Notes: generated from the sequence alone by a model not told the origin. A stretch of DNA of 64,000 bases from Chloroflexales bacterium ZM16-3 (GCA_004138175.2 RYFE02000004.1:1-64000); one strand, 5' to 3'. Positions 9,410-18,462 are shown, counted from the first letter of the stretch. Made by a program: numbers and translations.

Positions 9410-10481
9410 ATCGCGCGGAAGAGTCTGCGCCGTTCACGCTGCGCGCCGTGCGCTTGGTTCGTTTGTGGGCATACATCTCGGCATCGGCCTGCTCCAGCAG
9501 CTCCTCCACCGAGCAGGGCTGCGCTGCGGTGGAGTGCGCCACCCCGATGCTCATGGAAAGCTGATACGGGGCGTTGGCCTGCCGATTATGCTGCGCGCAC
9601 TGCGCCTGGATGCGCTCGAACACGGCGCTTGGATCCTGCGCATCCGAGTCCATGGCGAGCACGACAAACTCATCCCCACCCAGCCGGGCGATAATATCCG
9701 AGTCGCGAAAGGTGGCGGTGATGATGTGGGTCGTCGTGATGAGCGCCTGATTGCCCATCGCGTGGCCCAGGCTATCATTAATCGTTTTGAGGCCATCCAG
9801 ATCGATAAAGACGAGGCTGAGCGCATACTTTGTGCGCTTGGCGACTTTCATTTGCTGTGTCGCGAGGGTGAGGAAGCCGCGCCGGTTATACAACCCCGTT
9901 AGCTCATCCGTCAGCGCGAGCGCCTGCACGTCTGCAAGGACGCGTTCGATCTCGATACGGGAGCGGGCCAATGCCGCCGCCTGTCGGGCCATGGTCAGCA
10001 TGATCTGCCGCGCCTCGGTGATGTCGCGGAATGCCACCACCGCGCCGACGACCTGGCCATCGGTGATGATCGGCGCGGCGGAGTAGGCGGTGGGGAAGAT
10101 GGTGCCATCGCGGCGCACCCACTGGTCATGCTCGTCGCGGATGACGGTGCCCTCGTGCAGCACCACCTGGAGCGGGGAACCCTCGGCCATGGCGGGGGCG
10201 CTGGTGGCGACCTGGCCGTGGATAACCTCGTGCGCACCCATCCCCAGCAGATCCCCTTCCGCCCAGCCCAACATGCGCTCCGCCGCAGGGTTCAGCATCG
10301 TGAACCGGCCCATGTCATCAAGCGTATACAGCCCATCGTCGAGGCTATTGGTGATGGCGCTGGTGAAGGCCAGTTGGCCCCGGAGCTGCTCCGCGAGCGA
10401 CTGCTCCCGCAGGCCGGCGATCAACAGCTGCTCGTTGATCGCGCGAACGTCGATGATGGTCTGTTCATCTGGTGTTGGCAT
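9408..10481 (-). CDS. PAS-GGDEF diguanylate cyclase
   Basis: 357 residues, ATG with GGAG upstream. A short N-terminal helix leads into a PAS domain (about 35-165; LDDGLYTLDDMGRFTMLNPA) with a PAC extension, then GGDEF (about 185-345). The active site RLGGDEF is intact, and RDSD five residues before GG fits the RxxD product-inhibition site. The substrate-binding stretch FIDLDGLKTINDSLGHAMGN is typical. It should synthesise c-di-GMP in the cytosol. It lies convergent to the HD-GYP gene at 6078 and just downstream of the KaiC-like gene, so synthesis and breakdown enzymes are side by side. Its stop codon overlaps a heptad hairpin. Confidence 0.93.
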   Translation of the reverse strand: MPTPDEQTIIDVRAINEQLLIAGLREQSLAEQLRGQLAFTSAITNSLDDGLYTLDDMGRFTMLNPAAERMLGWAEGDLLGMGAHEVIHGQVATSAPAMAEGSPLQVVLHEGTVIRDEHDQWVRRDGTIFPTAYSAAPIITDGQVVGAVVAFRDITEARQIMLTMARQAAALARSRIEIERVLADVQALALTDELTGLYNRRGFLTLATQQMKVAKRTKYALSLVFIDLDGLKTINDSLGHAMGNQALITTTHIITATFRDSDIIARLGGDEFVVLAMDSDAQDPSAVFERIQAQCAQHNRQANAPYQLSMSIGVAHSTAAQPCSVEELLEQADAEMYAHKRTKRTARSVNGADSSAR

Positions 10482-10508
10482 CGTGCGCTCCTGTCATAAT
10501 TGGCTGCC

Positions 10509-10621
10509 TTGCCCCCTCACCCCCTGCCCCTCTCCCACCGGGGGAGAGGGGAGATTCCGCACCAGGACGTGTCCGGCTCCCCCTCTCCCCTTGTGGGAGA
10601 GGGGGCTGGGGGGTGAGGGGT
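10509..10621. repeat. REP-like inverted pair
   Basis: Two GC-rich palindromes, CCCTCACCCC...GAGAGGGG (10511-10551) and CTCCCCCTC...GGGGTGAGGGG (10577-10621), lie in inverted orientation in the spacer between the KaiC-like and PAS-GGDEF genes. Same family as at 5527, 12933 and 45060. Confidence 0.75.
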
Positions 10622-10703
10622 GCGCACGGATCAGGGACTTTGCACTAGCCCTGGCGCACCTGCGGTGTGTGCTTGCTGCGCATAGGAGAAAGGGCAGGCA
10701 AGC

Positions 10704-12410
10704 CTACCCCATCGCCTGCGCCACGGGCCAGTAGATCGCCCCGTCCGCCTCGTCCCGTCGGATGGCGTAGCGGAGGCTGATCAGGCGATCAAGCGCAGCC
10801 GTGAGGATCGGCCCCTCGGGGAGCCCGATCCGCTGCGCCAGCGGCTGCGCTGATGTCCCCTGGAGCGCAATTAGCCCATGGAGCACAATCAGCTCCTGCG
10901 CGGTCAGCCCAGGGTAGATCCGCCGCTCGTCCTCCACACGCTCCGATGACGGGCTGCTGCCGGTGCCGGTGCTGATCCCGTAGCCCATCAGCGATTCGCG
11001 CACGATCATGCCCTGCGCGGTGATCTCATACTGCCAGAGGTGGCTGCTATGGTCGCTGTTGCGCATCTTGATCACCCGCAGGCTCTTCCGCAGCTCCCCG
11101 GCGATCTCGACGTAGCGCAGCAAGATGATATTGTCCGCCAGAAACGAGATCACATAGGGGCTGAGGCGCAGGTCGGTGGCGCTCTGCACGATCTCCATCG
11201 TCATCAGCACCATAATGTCGGTGCCGGTGAGCGACCCGACCAGGCGGTAGAGCGACTCGCGAAAGTCGGTGCGGAAGGTCGGCGCGAGCGCCAGCTCGAA
11301 GCCCGTCAGCGAGTCGATCACCACCCGCTTGGCGCGGATCGCCTGCACCGCCTCGCGGATCTCGAACAGCGTCTCGTCCGGCGATAGATCGAGCGGCCGG
11401 ATGTAGATGATCTTCAGGACGCCCGCCTGCTCCAGCCCCGCGAGGTCAATGCCGAGGCTCAGGGCACGCCGCACATAATCGGAGGGATGCTCCTCGAACA
11501 CGGCGATCACCCCGGGCTCACCCTGACGCGCCCCGGCCGCGATAAACTGCGCCGCCAACACCGACTTCCCCGAGCCAGAGGGGCCGCTCACCAGCACCGC
11601 GTCCCCGAGCGGGATCCCACCGCCCAGCAGATCGTCGAGGCCCTCGACCCCGGTTGTGCCACGGCCGAGCGAACGCGCCTGGTGCTGCTCCGCCACCGCG
11701 ATGCTTGCGCGCGGGAACACCCGCAGGCCCGCCTGGCTGATCCGGAAGGTGTGTAGGCCAGGCATCGTCCCATGCCCGCGCGACTTAACCACCTGTAGCT
11801 TCCGCACGACGGAGTTGCGGTCGATGCTCTGGGACAGCACAAAGACCCCATCGGCTATTGTCAGCACCGGGTTGTTCTGCTGCCCCTCGTCGAGGTACGT
11901 GCCGATCAGGAAGGTCGTCGCCTGCAAGATGGTCAGGTGTACGGCCAGACGTTGCGTGAAGACCTGCAGGTTCATCGGGTCGCACTCCGCCGCGCCTGAT
12001 GCGCGCATGGCGGCCTGGAACGAGTCTACCACGACGATCCTGGGGTTCAGCGCCTCAACCTGCTGGACGATCTGCTCCAGCACGGGGCCAAGCCCCTGGG
12101 TGATCGCCAGCTCGGTCAGGTCAATAAAATGAATGCTCTGGCCAACCTTAGCGATGTCGAAGAAGGACATCTGCTGTTGGTGGCGCAGCACCTTGATCGG
12201 CGGCTCACCCATAACCGTGAAGTACAGGGCGGGGCGCTCGAACGAGGCGGTGGCGAAGATGATCTGGTGCGCGAGCGTGGACTTGCCCGCCCCGGGCGTC
12301 CCAGTGATCAGGTTGAACGAGAACTCGGGGATGCCGCCGCCCAGCACCTCATCGAGGCCGGGCACGCCGGTCGAGAGCAGCGGAAAGGACATGCGTTGAT
12401 GCTCCGTCAT
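10704..12410 (-). CDS. KaiC-like double-ATPase with C-terminal winged-helix extension
   Basis: 568 residues. The start at 12410 is preferred because its ATG overlaps the stop of the upstream gene as ATGA, implying translational coupling; an upstream start at 12464 is possible. Two RecA/KaiC domains are clear: CI with P-loop GTPGAGKST and CII with GPSGSGKSV. The catalytic glutamate pair is intact in CII (FEEHP) but reads VMGEPP in CI, so CI keeps only one Glu. About 80 residues after CII look like a small winged-helix domain (LTAQELIVLHGLIAL...LDRLISLRYAIRR), which circadian KaiC lacks. No kaiA or kaiB is present. Probably a signalling ATPase of the KaiC/RadA superfamily, not a proven clock protein. 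Confidence 0.85.
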   Translation of the reverse strand: MTEHQRMSFPLLSTGVPGLDEVLGGGIPEFSFNLITGTPGAGKSTLAHQIIFATASFERPALYFTVMGEPPIKVLRHQQQMSFFDIAKVGQSIHFIDLTELAITQGLGPVLEQIVQQVEALNPRIVVVDSFQAAMRASGAAECDPMNLQVFTQRLAVHLTILQATTFLIGTYLDEGQQNNPVLTIADGVFVLSQSIDRNSVVRKLQVVKSRGHGTMPGLHTFRISQAGLRVFPRASIAVAEQHQARSLGRGTTGVEGLDDLLGGGIPLGDAVLVSGPSGSGKSVLAAQFIAAGARQGEPGVIAVFEEHPSDYVRRALSLGIDLAGLEQAGVLKIIYIRPLDLSPDETLFEIREAVQAIRAKRVVIDSLTGFELALAPTFRTDFRESLYRLVGSLTGTDIMVLMTMEIVQSATDLRLSPYVISFLADNIILLRYVEIAGELRKSLRVIKMRNSDHSSHLWQYEITAQGMIVRESLMGYGISTGTGSSPSSERVEDERRIYPGLTAQELIVLHGLIALQGTSAQPLAQRIGLPEGPILTAALDRLISLRYAIRRDEADGAIYWPVAQAMG

Positions 12411-12886
12411 GGTGTGGGTTCCTCTGCGCACGACTCCTCCGCATCCGGTGGGAGATCTGGCCATAGCTGGCGAATAAAGCGAGCGCCTAGATCCTCGCCG
12501 ATGAAGGTATACAGGAGCGAGATGAAGCTCGCAAACACGGCGGTCAGCGCCTGCTGAACCCCTGCCGAGTCCTGCCCGCGCAGGGCGGCGCGCAACCCAT
12601 ACGCGCCCGCACGTACTGCTTCCTCCGCCGCAGTGTCATCAGCTAAGCGCAGTGTCGGCTGCGCTAGGTGGATGGCGCGCGCCCACAGGGCGTCGAACCC
12701 GGCCGCGCCAAGCAGGGTCGCGAGACGCGCACGTAGCCGGAGGTAGACGCGCTCGCCCGCTGCGGCAAGCGGATCTGGGCGCATGTCCGCACCCGCCTCA
12801 TAGACAAGCAACTGGCGGGCCAGCGCTTCGGGGCGAGGTTCTGTTGGGCGGCGGTCGCCTTCGCTGTTGCCCGCAGGGATCGTCAA
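12407..12886 (-). CDS. Small unknown protein coupled to the KaiC-like gene
   Basis: Up to 159 residues. The longest start is a TTG at 12886 with no good ribosome site; an ATG at 12784 (residue 35) is the alternative. The sequence is helical with RLRARLATLLGAAGFDALWARA and no Cys pair, signal peptide or membrane helix. Its stop overlaps the KaiC-like start (ATGA), so the two are probably made in fixed ratio. I do not recognise a defined family; the LLGAAGFDALWARA stretch resembles conserved hypothetical proteins seen beside KaiC-like genes elsewhere, but this is from memory. A binding partner or adaptor for the KaiC-like protein is the simplest guess. Confidence 0.6.
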   Translation of the reverse strand: MTIPAGNSEGDRRPTEPRPEALARQLLVYEAGADMRPDPLAAAGERVYLRLRARLATLLGAAGFDALWARAIHLAQPTLRLADDTAAEEAVRAGAYGLRAALRGQDSAGVQQALTAVFASFISLLYTFIGEDLGARFIRQLWPDLPPDAEESCAEEPTP

Positions 12887-12932
12887 TGGATTGCTTTCTT
12901 GTCCGGTACGAGAGAGGGTGCCGCCGGACGGC

Positions 12933-13042
12933 CCTCACACCTAGCCCCTTTCCCTCAAGGGGAGAGGGACGTGTATCCATCCCTTTCTGGAGAGGAATGC
13001 CCCCCCTCTCCCGTTCAGGGAGAGGGGGCTGGGGGGTGAGGT
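12933..13042. repeat. REP-like inverted pair
   Basis: CCCTCACACC...GGGGAGAGGG (12933-12968) and CCCCCCCTC...GGGGTGAGG (13000-13042). The right flank, through GTAGAACCGGC near 13061, resembles the right end of the element at 45019-45172. The rest of the 12887-13400 gap holds two small hairpins (CAGGTAAACCTG, ATCCCTGGCGCTGTCAGGGAT) and the shared HD-GYP upstream element. Confidence 0.7.
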
Positions 13043-13224
13043 TCCGACGAGACTGTTATGTAGAACCGGCTCGCCTGAAACATGCCTGAGGTGAAAATAG
13101 CCCAATTTTCTGACGGCATCCTAGTATACCGTGCGGCGCGCTGTCCCCACGTCAGGTAAACCTGATCAGTCCGACCGCACTATCCCTGGCGCTGTCAGGG
13201 ATACCCCCACATAGCCACATCACC

Positions 13225-13284
13225 AGGCTGGATAGAGGGGTGGTGTATACTGGATTCTCCCGTGGCACATGAGCAGCCCACGGT
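13225..13284 (+). promoter_or_regulatory. Upstream element shared by the two HD-GYP paralogues (copy 2)
   Basis: Matches 5984-6041: GGCTGGATAG...TGTATACTGGATTCTCCCGTGG. Here the block lies about 117 bp before the start codon, against about 37 bp for copy 1, so the leader between element and gene differs while the element itself is kept. TATACT (13245-13250) is a possible -10. Confidence 0.5.
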
Positions 13285-13400
13285 GAGATGCTACGCTAGC
13301 TCCACTCTTCTGACTCTGCCGTTGTGCGTCTCGGATCATGCTGATCGCGTAGCCTGGGCTCTACGCTATGGGATCGCGATCTTTAGATCTGAGGTGCGCC

Positions 13401-16400
13401 ATGGGCGATGATCTGCTTAGCTCGATGATCCTCGACTCGCTGGAAGACTCCGTCGCCCTGCTCGATGCCGATGGTGTGATTGTGATGGTCAACGCGGCGT
13501 GGCGGCGCGTCGCAGAGCGTAATGGCGACCCGGATCTTAGCCGCACCGGCCCCGGCGTGAATTACCTGGACGTGTGCCGCCGGGCTGTCCGCTCGGGCGA
13601 TACCTCGGCGCTCCGCACCCTTGAGGGTCTCCAGGCGGTGCTTGATGGGCGGCAGCGTCGCTTTCACATGGAGTATTGCCTCGATACTGTCGATGAGCTG
13701 TGCTGGTATGAGCTACGCGCCGTGCCGCTGGCTGCGGATAGCCAGCGGGTGGTGGTCATCCACGAGAACATCTCCGAGCGCAAACAGGCCGAGGCCAAGC
13801 AGATCGAGACGATTGCGATCCTGTCTCAGGCAGAGGCGGTCGCCCATATCGGTAGCTGGAAGTGGGACTTCGCCACCAACCGGGTCACGTGGTCCGATGA
13901 GATGTACCGGATCTTCGGCATCGACCCGTCAGGATTCGACAACGACCTGGATGCAATTGTCGCCCAGGCCATCCACCCCGATGATCGGGAGCGCGTCGAG
14001 GCTTCCAATGCTCACGTCATCTCAGCCCACGAGGCCGCCCCGCTGGAGTACCGCATTCTCCGCCCAGACGGTGAGGAGCGGGTGGTCTACGGGAATGGGC
14101 ATGTCATCTGCGACGATACGGGGCAGCCGACTTCCATGCTCGGCAGCATCCATGATCGCACCGAGATTGTGCGCGCGCAGGCGGCCCTGCGGATGGATGA
14201 CCGACGCCTCAACGCGCTCTTTGAGCTGAGCGAGCGGGCCTACACGCTGAGCGAGCCGGAGATCATCCATCTGGCGCTGGAGCACGCCATCGCGCTCACA
14301 TCGAGCCAGATCGGCTACCTACGTTTTATCAACTCGGATCAGCTCACGCTCAAGCTCTACGCCTGGTCGCAGGCGACTCTAGAGGTGATCCCTGACGCCC
14401 GCTACCCGATGGACAGCGCCGATGTCTGGGCCGACTGTGTGCGGGCGAAGCGACCGATCACCCATAATACCTACCCTGTGGCAGAGGGGGAACATGAGCT
14501 GCCGGATGGCCACACCCCGCTGCTCCGCCATATGGGCGTGCCGGTGCTCGATGCCCAGTCCAAGGTGGTGCTGGTGATCGGGGTGGGGAATAAGCCCCAG
14601 GACTATGATACGACTGATGTGCGCCAGGTTCGCCTGCTTGGCGACAGCATGTGGAAGATCGTCCAGCGGAAGCGGGCCGAGTTGCGGCTGCGGCTCCAGA
14701 GCGTGGCGCTTGAGGCGGCGGCTAACCCGATGGTGATCACCGATAAGGATGGGACGATTGAGTGGGCGAACTCGGCCTATACGCGGCTGACCGGGTACAC
14801 GGCTGCGGATGCCATTGGCCAGAACCCGCGCCTGCTGAAGTCGGGCAAGCACCCCGAGTCGTTCTACGCCCAGATGTGGGCCACAATCTTGGCGGGGGAT
14901 GTCTGGCGCGGCGAGCTGATAAACCGGCGGAAGGGCGGGGCGCTCTACGACGAGGAGCAGACGATCACGCCGGTGCGCGACGAGGCCGGGCAGATCAGCC
15001 ACTTTATCGCGATCAAGCAGGATATCAGCGAGCGGAAGCAGTATGAGCGCGAGCAGCTGGCCCGCACCAGGCTGAGCGCCGCCCTGGGCGCGGTGTCCAC
15101 CCGCACCGAGATGGTGACGATCATCCTGGGCCAGGCATGCGATCTGATGGCGACGACCGATGTCGCGATGATCACCGTCTCCTCCAGCACCGGCCTGCTC
15201 AGAATCGAGCTGGCGGATGGCATCTGGCGTGAGACCACTGGGCAGCGTATGGACACGCAAGATGCGCGCATCCGCGAGGTGCTGCGCTACAATCAGCCAT
15301 GCTTCAACACCAGGCCCACCGCCAGCGACGGCGGTAGCGGCATGCTCGACAGCCACCCGGCGCTCGCCTGTGTCCCGCTGAGCGTCAGCAGCGCACCCTT
15401 CGCTGCCCTGATCGTGGGCCGCGAGCAGTCCTTTCAACGCTCCGAGCAGCGCCTGCTGCTCGCGATCATAGAGGTCGCGAGCAACGCCCTCCACCGCGCA
15501 ACGCTCTACGAGCAGACCACGCACCACTTGCGGCGGATGCAATCGCTCCACCGTATCGACAAGGCGATCAACGCAGGCGTCGAGATGGAGATCGTGATCG
15601 GCATTGTGCTTGATGAGCTGATCGCGCATCTCGCGGTGGACGCCATCGCCGTGTATCGTATGCACCAGACCCTCCCGACGCTGGATCGGGTCGCCACCCG
15701 GGGGCTTCGTCAGAGCATCGGCCACCAGACGATCCGCCTGGGCGAGACCTACACCGGGGAGATCGCGCTGAGCCGCTCGCCGATCTTCATCCCTAGCCTG
15801 GACGCATATACAACTGCGCACAGCGGGCTGTCGCCTGCGGAAGGCTTCGTCATGTACTATGGCGTCCCGCTGTTGGCGAAGGGACAGATGAAGGGGGTGC
15901 TTGAGGTCTTCACACGGGCACCATTCCACGGCGTACACGACTGGCATACGACCATGGAGCTCTTTACCAACCAGCTCGCGATCGCCCTCGACAACGCCGA
16001 TATGGTCGAGCGCCTCCAGCAGTCGCACCAAGAGCTGATGCACGCCTATGAGGCGACGATCGAGGGCTGGTCGCGGGCGCTGGATCTGCGCGATAAGGAG
16101 ACGGAGGGCCACACCCTGCGGGTGACGGACATGGTCATTCGTCTTGCGCGCGCGATGGGCGTCTCCGACGACGATCTGCTCCACATCCGGCGCGGCGCGC
16201 TGCTCCACGACATCGGCAAGATGGGGGTGCCGGATCAGATCCTGCTGAAGCCGGGGCCGCTGACGGATGAGGAGCGGGCGATCATGCGCATGCACCCGGT
16301 CTACGCCTATGAGATGCTGTCCCCGATCACATTTCTTGAGCAGTCGCTCACCATCCCCTACGGCCACCACGAGCGCTACGATGGCAGCGGCTACCCGCGC

Positions 16401-16589
16401 GGCCTAGTGGGCGAGCAGATTCCGCTGGCCGCGCGAATCTTCGCCGTCGTGGATGTGTGGGACGCCCTCTGCTCCGACCGGCCGTACCGGGCGGGTTGGC
16501 CACATGAGAAGGTGCGCGCCTATATTCAAGAGCAGTCTGGGAAGCACTTCGACCCGCAGGTGGTCACGGCGTTCCTGCGGATCTGGTGA
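13401..16589 (+). CDS. PAS/GAF sensor with HD-GYP c-di-GMP phosphodiesterase domain (paralogue 2)
   Basis: 1062 residues from ATG 13401 (GAGG six bases upstream, same context as paralogue 1); an upstream in-frame ATG at 13368 exists. The domain order equals paralogue 1: PAS, PAS-PAC, GAF, PAS, GAF, GAF, HD-GYP. HD-GYP motifs LLHDIGKMG and HHERYDGSGYP are intact. Similarity is highest in PAS2, PAS3 and HD-GYP. It is lowest in the GAF domain after PAS3 (about 580-690), where paralogue 1 has EEGRIAVEMASGEW and this copy STGLLRIELADGIW. That pattern suggests the two keep the same output but may have diverged in ligand. Confidence 0.93.
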   Translation: MGDDLLSSMILDSLEDSVALLDADGVIVMVNAAWRRVAERNGDPDLSRTGPGVNYLDVCRRAVRSGDTSALRTLEGLQAVLDGRQRRFHMEYCLDTVDELCWYELRAVPLAADSQRVVVIHENISERKQAEAKQIETIAILSQAEAVAHIGSWKWDFATNRVTWSDEMYRIFGIDPSGFDNDLDAIVAQAIHPDDRERVEASNAHVISAHEAAPLEYRILRPDGEERVVYGNGHVICDDTGQPTSMLGSIHDRTEIVRAQAALRMDDRRLNALFELSERAYTLSEPEIIHLALEHAIALTSSQIGYLRFINSDQLTLKLYAWSQATLEVIPDARYPMDSADVWADCVRAKRPITHNTYPVAEGEHELPDGHTPLLRHMGVPVLDAQSKVVLVIGVGNKPQDYDTTDVRQVRLLGDSMWKIVQRKRAELRLRLQSVALEAAANPMVITDKDGTIEWANSAYTRLTGYTAADAIGQNPRLLKSGKHPESFYAQMWATILAGDVWRGELINRRKGGALYDEEQTITPVRDEAGQISHFIAIKQDISERKQYEREQLARTRLSAALGAVSTRTEMVTIILGQACDLMATTDVAMITVSSSTGLLRIELADGIWRETTGQRMDTQDARIREVLRYNQPCFNTRPTASDGGSGMLDSHPALACVPLSVSSAPFAALIVGREQSFQRSEQRLLLAIIEVASNALHRATLYEQTTHHLRRMQSLHRIDKAINAGVEMEIVIGIVLDELIAHLAVDAIAVYRMHQTLPTLDRVATRGLRQSIGHQTIRLGETYTGEIALSRSPIFIPSLDAYTTAHSGLSPAEGFVMYYGVPLLAKGQMKGVLEVFTRAPFHGVHDWHTTMELFTNQLAIALDNADMVERLQQSHQELMHAYEATIEGWSRALDLRDKETEGHTLRVTDMVIRLARAMGVSDDDLLHIRRGALLHDIGKMGVPDQILLKPGPLTDEERAIMRMHPVYAYEMLSPITFLEQSLTIPYGHHERYDGSGYPRGLVGEQIPLAARIFAVVDVWDALCSDRPYRAGWPHEKVRAYIQEQSGKHFDPQVVTAFLRIW

Positions 16590-16609
16590 TAGACGGCGAA
16601 GAGTCGCTC

Positions 16610-17350
16610 CTACGTCGGCCAGGCGGCGCGTAGCAGCTTCGGCAGGAGCTCGCCGGAGCGCGCGTTGATCGTGTAGAGCGGCGGGCGTGCCGCAGTGGTC
16701 ACGTCGAGGTTGATCACCACAACCGTGGCTCCCGATTGTAAGGCTACGCGCGGCAGCGAGGCGGCTGGCTCAACCAGCCCCGAGGTGCCAATCGAGAGGA
16801 AGAGGTCGCAGCTGCGGGCGGCATCCCATGCCGCCGCCATGGCCTCCTCCGGCAGCAACTCGCCGAACCAGACGACGTCGGGCCGCAGGTGTGCGCCGCA
16901 GCGCGGGCAGCGCGGCGGAAGCTCGTCGCCGGCCTCGTCCCACTGTTCAATGACGACCCCCTCGGCCGAGCAGGTCACCCGCCCGATATTGCCGTGAAGC
17001 TCGATCGGTGCGGCGCTCCCGGCCCGCTGGTGCAGCCCGTCTACATTCTGTGTGATCAGGGTGAGGCGCGGCACGCGGCGCTCAAGCTCAGCCAGCGCCA
17101 GGTGGCCTGGGTTTGGCTCGGCTTTGGCCACCAGCTCGCGGCGCCAGGCGTACCACTCCCAGATAAGCCGGGGGTTGCGCCGGAAGCCTGCCGGCGAGGC
17201 CAGCTCCTCGGGGTCGAACTGCGCCCACATGCCCGTCTGCGCGTCGCGGAAGGTCGGGATACCGCTTTCCGCCGAGACCCCCGCACCTGTGAGCACGGCC
17301 ACATGGCGGGCGTGTTGCAGCAGCTCAATCAGATCGGTGTGGGTCTCCAT
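16610..17350 (-). CDS. cobB: Sirtuin (NAD-dependent protein deacylase)
   Basis: 246 residues, ATG with AGGAA upstream. Sir2 motifs are all present: GAGVSAESGIPTFRD, TQNVDGLHQRAG, the catalytic His in ELHGNIG, and GTSGLVEPAA. WYAWRRE provides the YxxR pair typical of class III sirtuins that prefer succinyl or malonyl lysine. The zinc module is incomplete: the second pair PRCPRCG is intact, but the first pair reads CSAEG, with only one cysteine. Its start codon is separated by about 60 bp from the end of the same-strand lipoprotein gene upstream (17415-17780). Family assignment secure; acyl preference inferred. Confidence 0.92.
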   Translation of the reverse strand: METHTDLIELLQHARHVAVLTGAGVSAESGIPTFRDAQTGMWAQFDPEELASPAGFRRNPRLIWEWYAWRRELVAKAEPNPGHLALAELERRVPRLTLITQNVDGLHQRAGSAAPIELHGNIGRVTCSAEGVVIEQWDEAGDELPPRCPRCGAHLRPDVVWFGELLPEEAMAAAWDAARSCDLFLSIGTSGLVEPAASLPRVALQSGATVVVINLDVTTAARPPLYTINARSGELLPKLLRAAWPT

Positions 17351-17414
17351 AGGTTTTTTCCTGTGTTGCGCAGCCCCTGCCGCATGAAATCTTGTCTAAG
17401 AAATCTCTAACGGG

Positions 17415-17780
17415 CTAGCGATCCCCCGCATAAAGCACGTAGTCTACCGCGAGGTCGGCGGGAGCCCTGGCGCCGGGGGTGACAGCCTGGCAGAGGATGC
17501 TGCCGGGTGGGCCAGGCTGCGGGGCGGGCACGGCGCCGATAGCGGCACAGGATGTCCGCTCTTCCCCCAGGCGCAGGCTGGCGGCGATGAGCAGATCGGC
17601 GGCGGCATTAGGCATCGCGCCGCGCAGGTCGGGCACAGCCGACATCTGCGGCGCGAAGGCTGTGGGTGCCGGGGCGGATTGTGTGGTGGGGGAGGGCGCG
17701 GGCGAGGCGGCGGCGCAGCCGACGAGAAACAGCAAGATCATAGATCGCACCCCTATGCGCTGCGCCCAATCTGTTGCCAT
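17415..17780 (-). CDS. Small lipoprotein with PASTA-like domain
   Basis: 121 residues from ATG 17780, one base after the lipB stop codon, so it is probably co-transcribed with lipB. A basic N-terminus and hydrophobic stretch end in the lipobox LVGC (Cys 22), predicting a lipid-anchored extracytoplasmic protein. An Ala/Pro/Thr-rich linker follows, then about 70 residues starting VPDLRGAMPNAAADLLIAAS and ending in VDYVLY, which has the layout of a single PASTA domain. PASTA domains bind peptidoglycan or muropeptides in other proteins. Two cysteines in the domain could form a disulfide. Function unknown; domain call moderate. Confidence 0.65.
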   Translation of the reverse strand: MATDWAQRIGVRSMILLFLVGCAAASPAPSPTTQSAPAPTAFAPQMSAVPDLRGAMPNAAADLLIAASLRLGEERTSCAAIGAVPAPQPGPPGSILCQAVTPGARAPADLAVDYVLYAGDR

Positions 17781-17781
17781 C

Positions 17782-18462
17782 TTAATCTGCCACCTGTAAT
17801 TGCATAAGAGCCACATCAAAGACATCGGCGAAGTGGCCGAGCAGGATCGGCTCCACCTCAGCTGGGTCTACATCGCGCCGAAGCAGGTCGCGCATCGAGG
17901 TGACAGCGCGGTCGCCGATCCCGCAGGGCACGATCTGGGCGAATCCCGACAGATCCGGGTTGACGTTGAGCGCGAAGCCATGGCTCGTGACGCCTGCGGC
18001 GCTCAGCTTGACGCCGATGGCGCAGACCTTGGCTGCGCCGCCGCCAACCCAGACCCCAGTGAGACCGGGGACGCGCTCGCCGATCAGCTCGAACGATCCC
18101 AGCGTGCGAATAATCGTCTCCTCTAGGCTGCGCACATAACGGCCAATGTCGCCGCCGTGCTGCGAGAGCTTGAGGATAGGGTAGCCGACGATCTGGCCGG
18201 GGGCGTGGTAGGTCACATCGCCGCCGCGATCCGTCTGGGCAAGGGCCACCCCACGCGCGGCGAGATCCTCGGGGGCGACGAGGATATTCTCGGCGCGGGC
18301 CTTATTGCCCAGGGTGATCGTGGGCGGGTGCTCCAGGATCAGCAGGCTATCGCCGACGTGGCCAGCCGAGCGGTCGGCGGCCATCTGGCGCATTAGGCCC
18401 CAGGCCGAGGTGTAGTCGACGCGGCCGGGGCGGATCAGGGTGACAAAGCGGGTGCTGCTCAT
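17782..18462 (-). CDS. lipB: Octanoyltransferase LipB
   Basis: 226 residues from ATG 18462. LipB moves octanoyl groups from acyl carrier protein to lipoyl domains, the first step of lipoate synthesis. Motifs: LLILEHPPTITLG, DRGGDVTYHAPGQIVGYPIL, the lysine in AAKVCAIG, SHGFALNVNPDL and the catalytic cysteine in VPCGIGD. Length is normal. No Shine-Dalgarno is visible: the start codon is directly preceded by a six-unit heptad array. A longer reading frame upstream contains that array and is unlikely to be translated. lipA lies 27 kb away, not in an operon with lipB. Confidence 0.95.
   Translation of the reverse strand: MSSTRFVTLIRPGRVDYTSAWGLMRQMAADRSAGHVGDSLLILEHPPTITLGNKARAENILVAPEDLAARGVALAQTDRGGDVTYHAPGQIVGYPILKLSQHGGDIGRYVRSLEETIIRTLGSFELIGERVPGLTGVWVGGGAAKVCAIGVKLSAAGVTSHGFALNVNPDLSGFAQIVPCGIGDRAVTSMRDLLRRDVDPAEVEPILLGHFADVFDVALMQLQVAD

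Noticed and set aside
10704-12410. Circadian clock operon
   Set aside because: Only a KaiC-like gene is present; kaiA and kaiB are not found and CI lacks one catalytic Glu.
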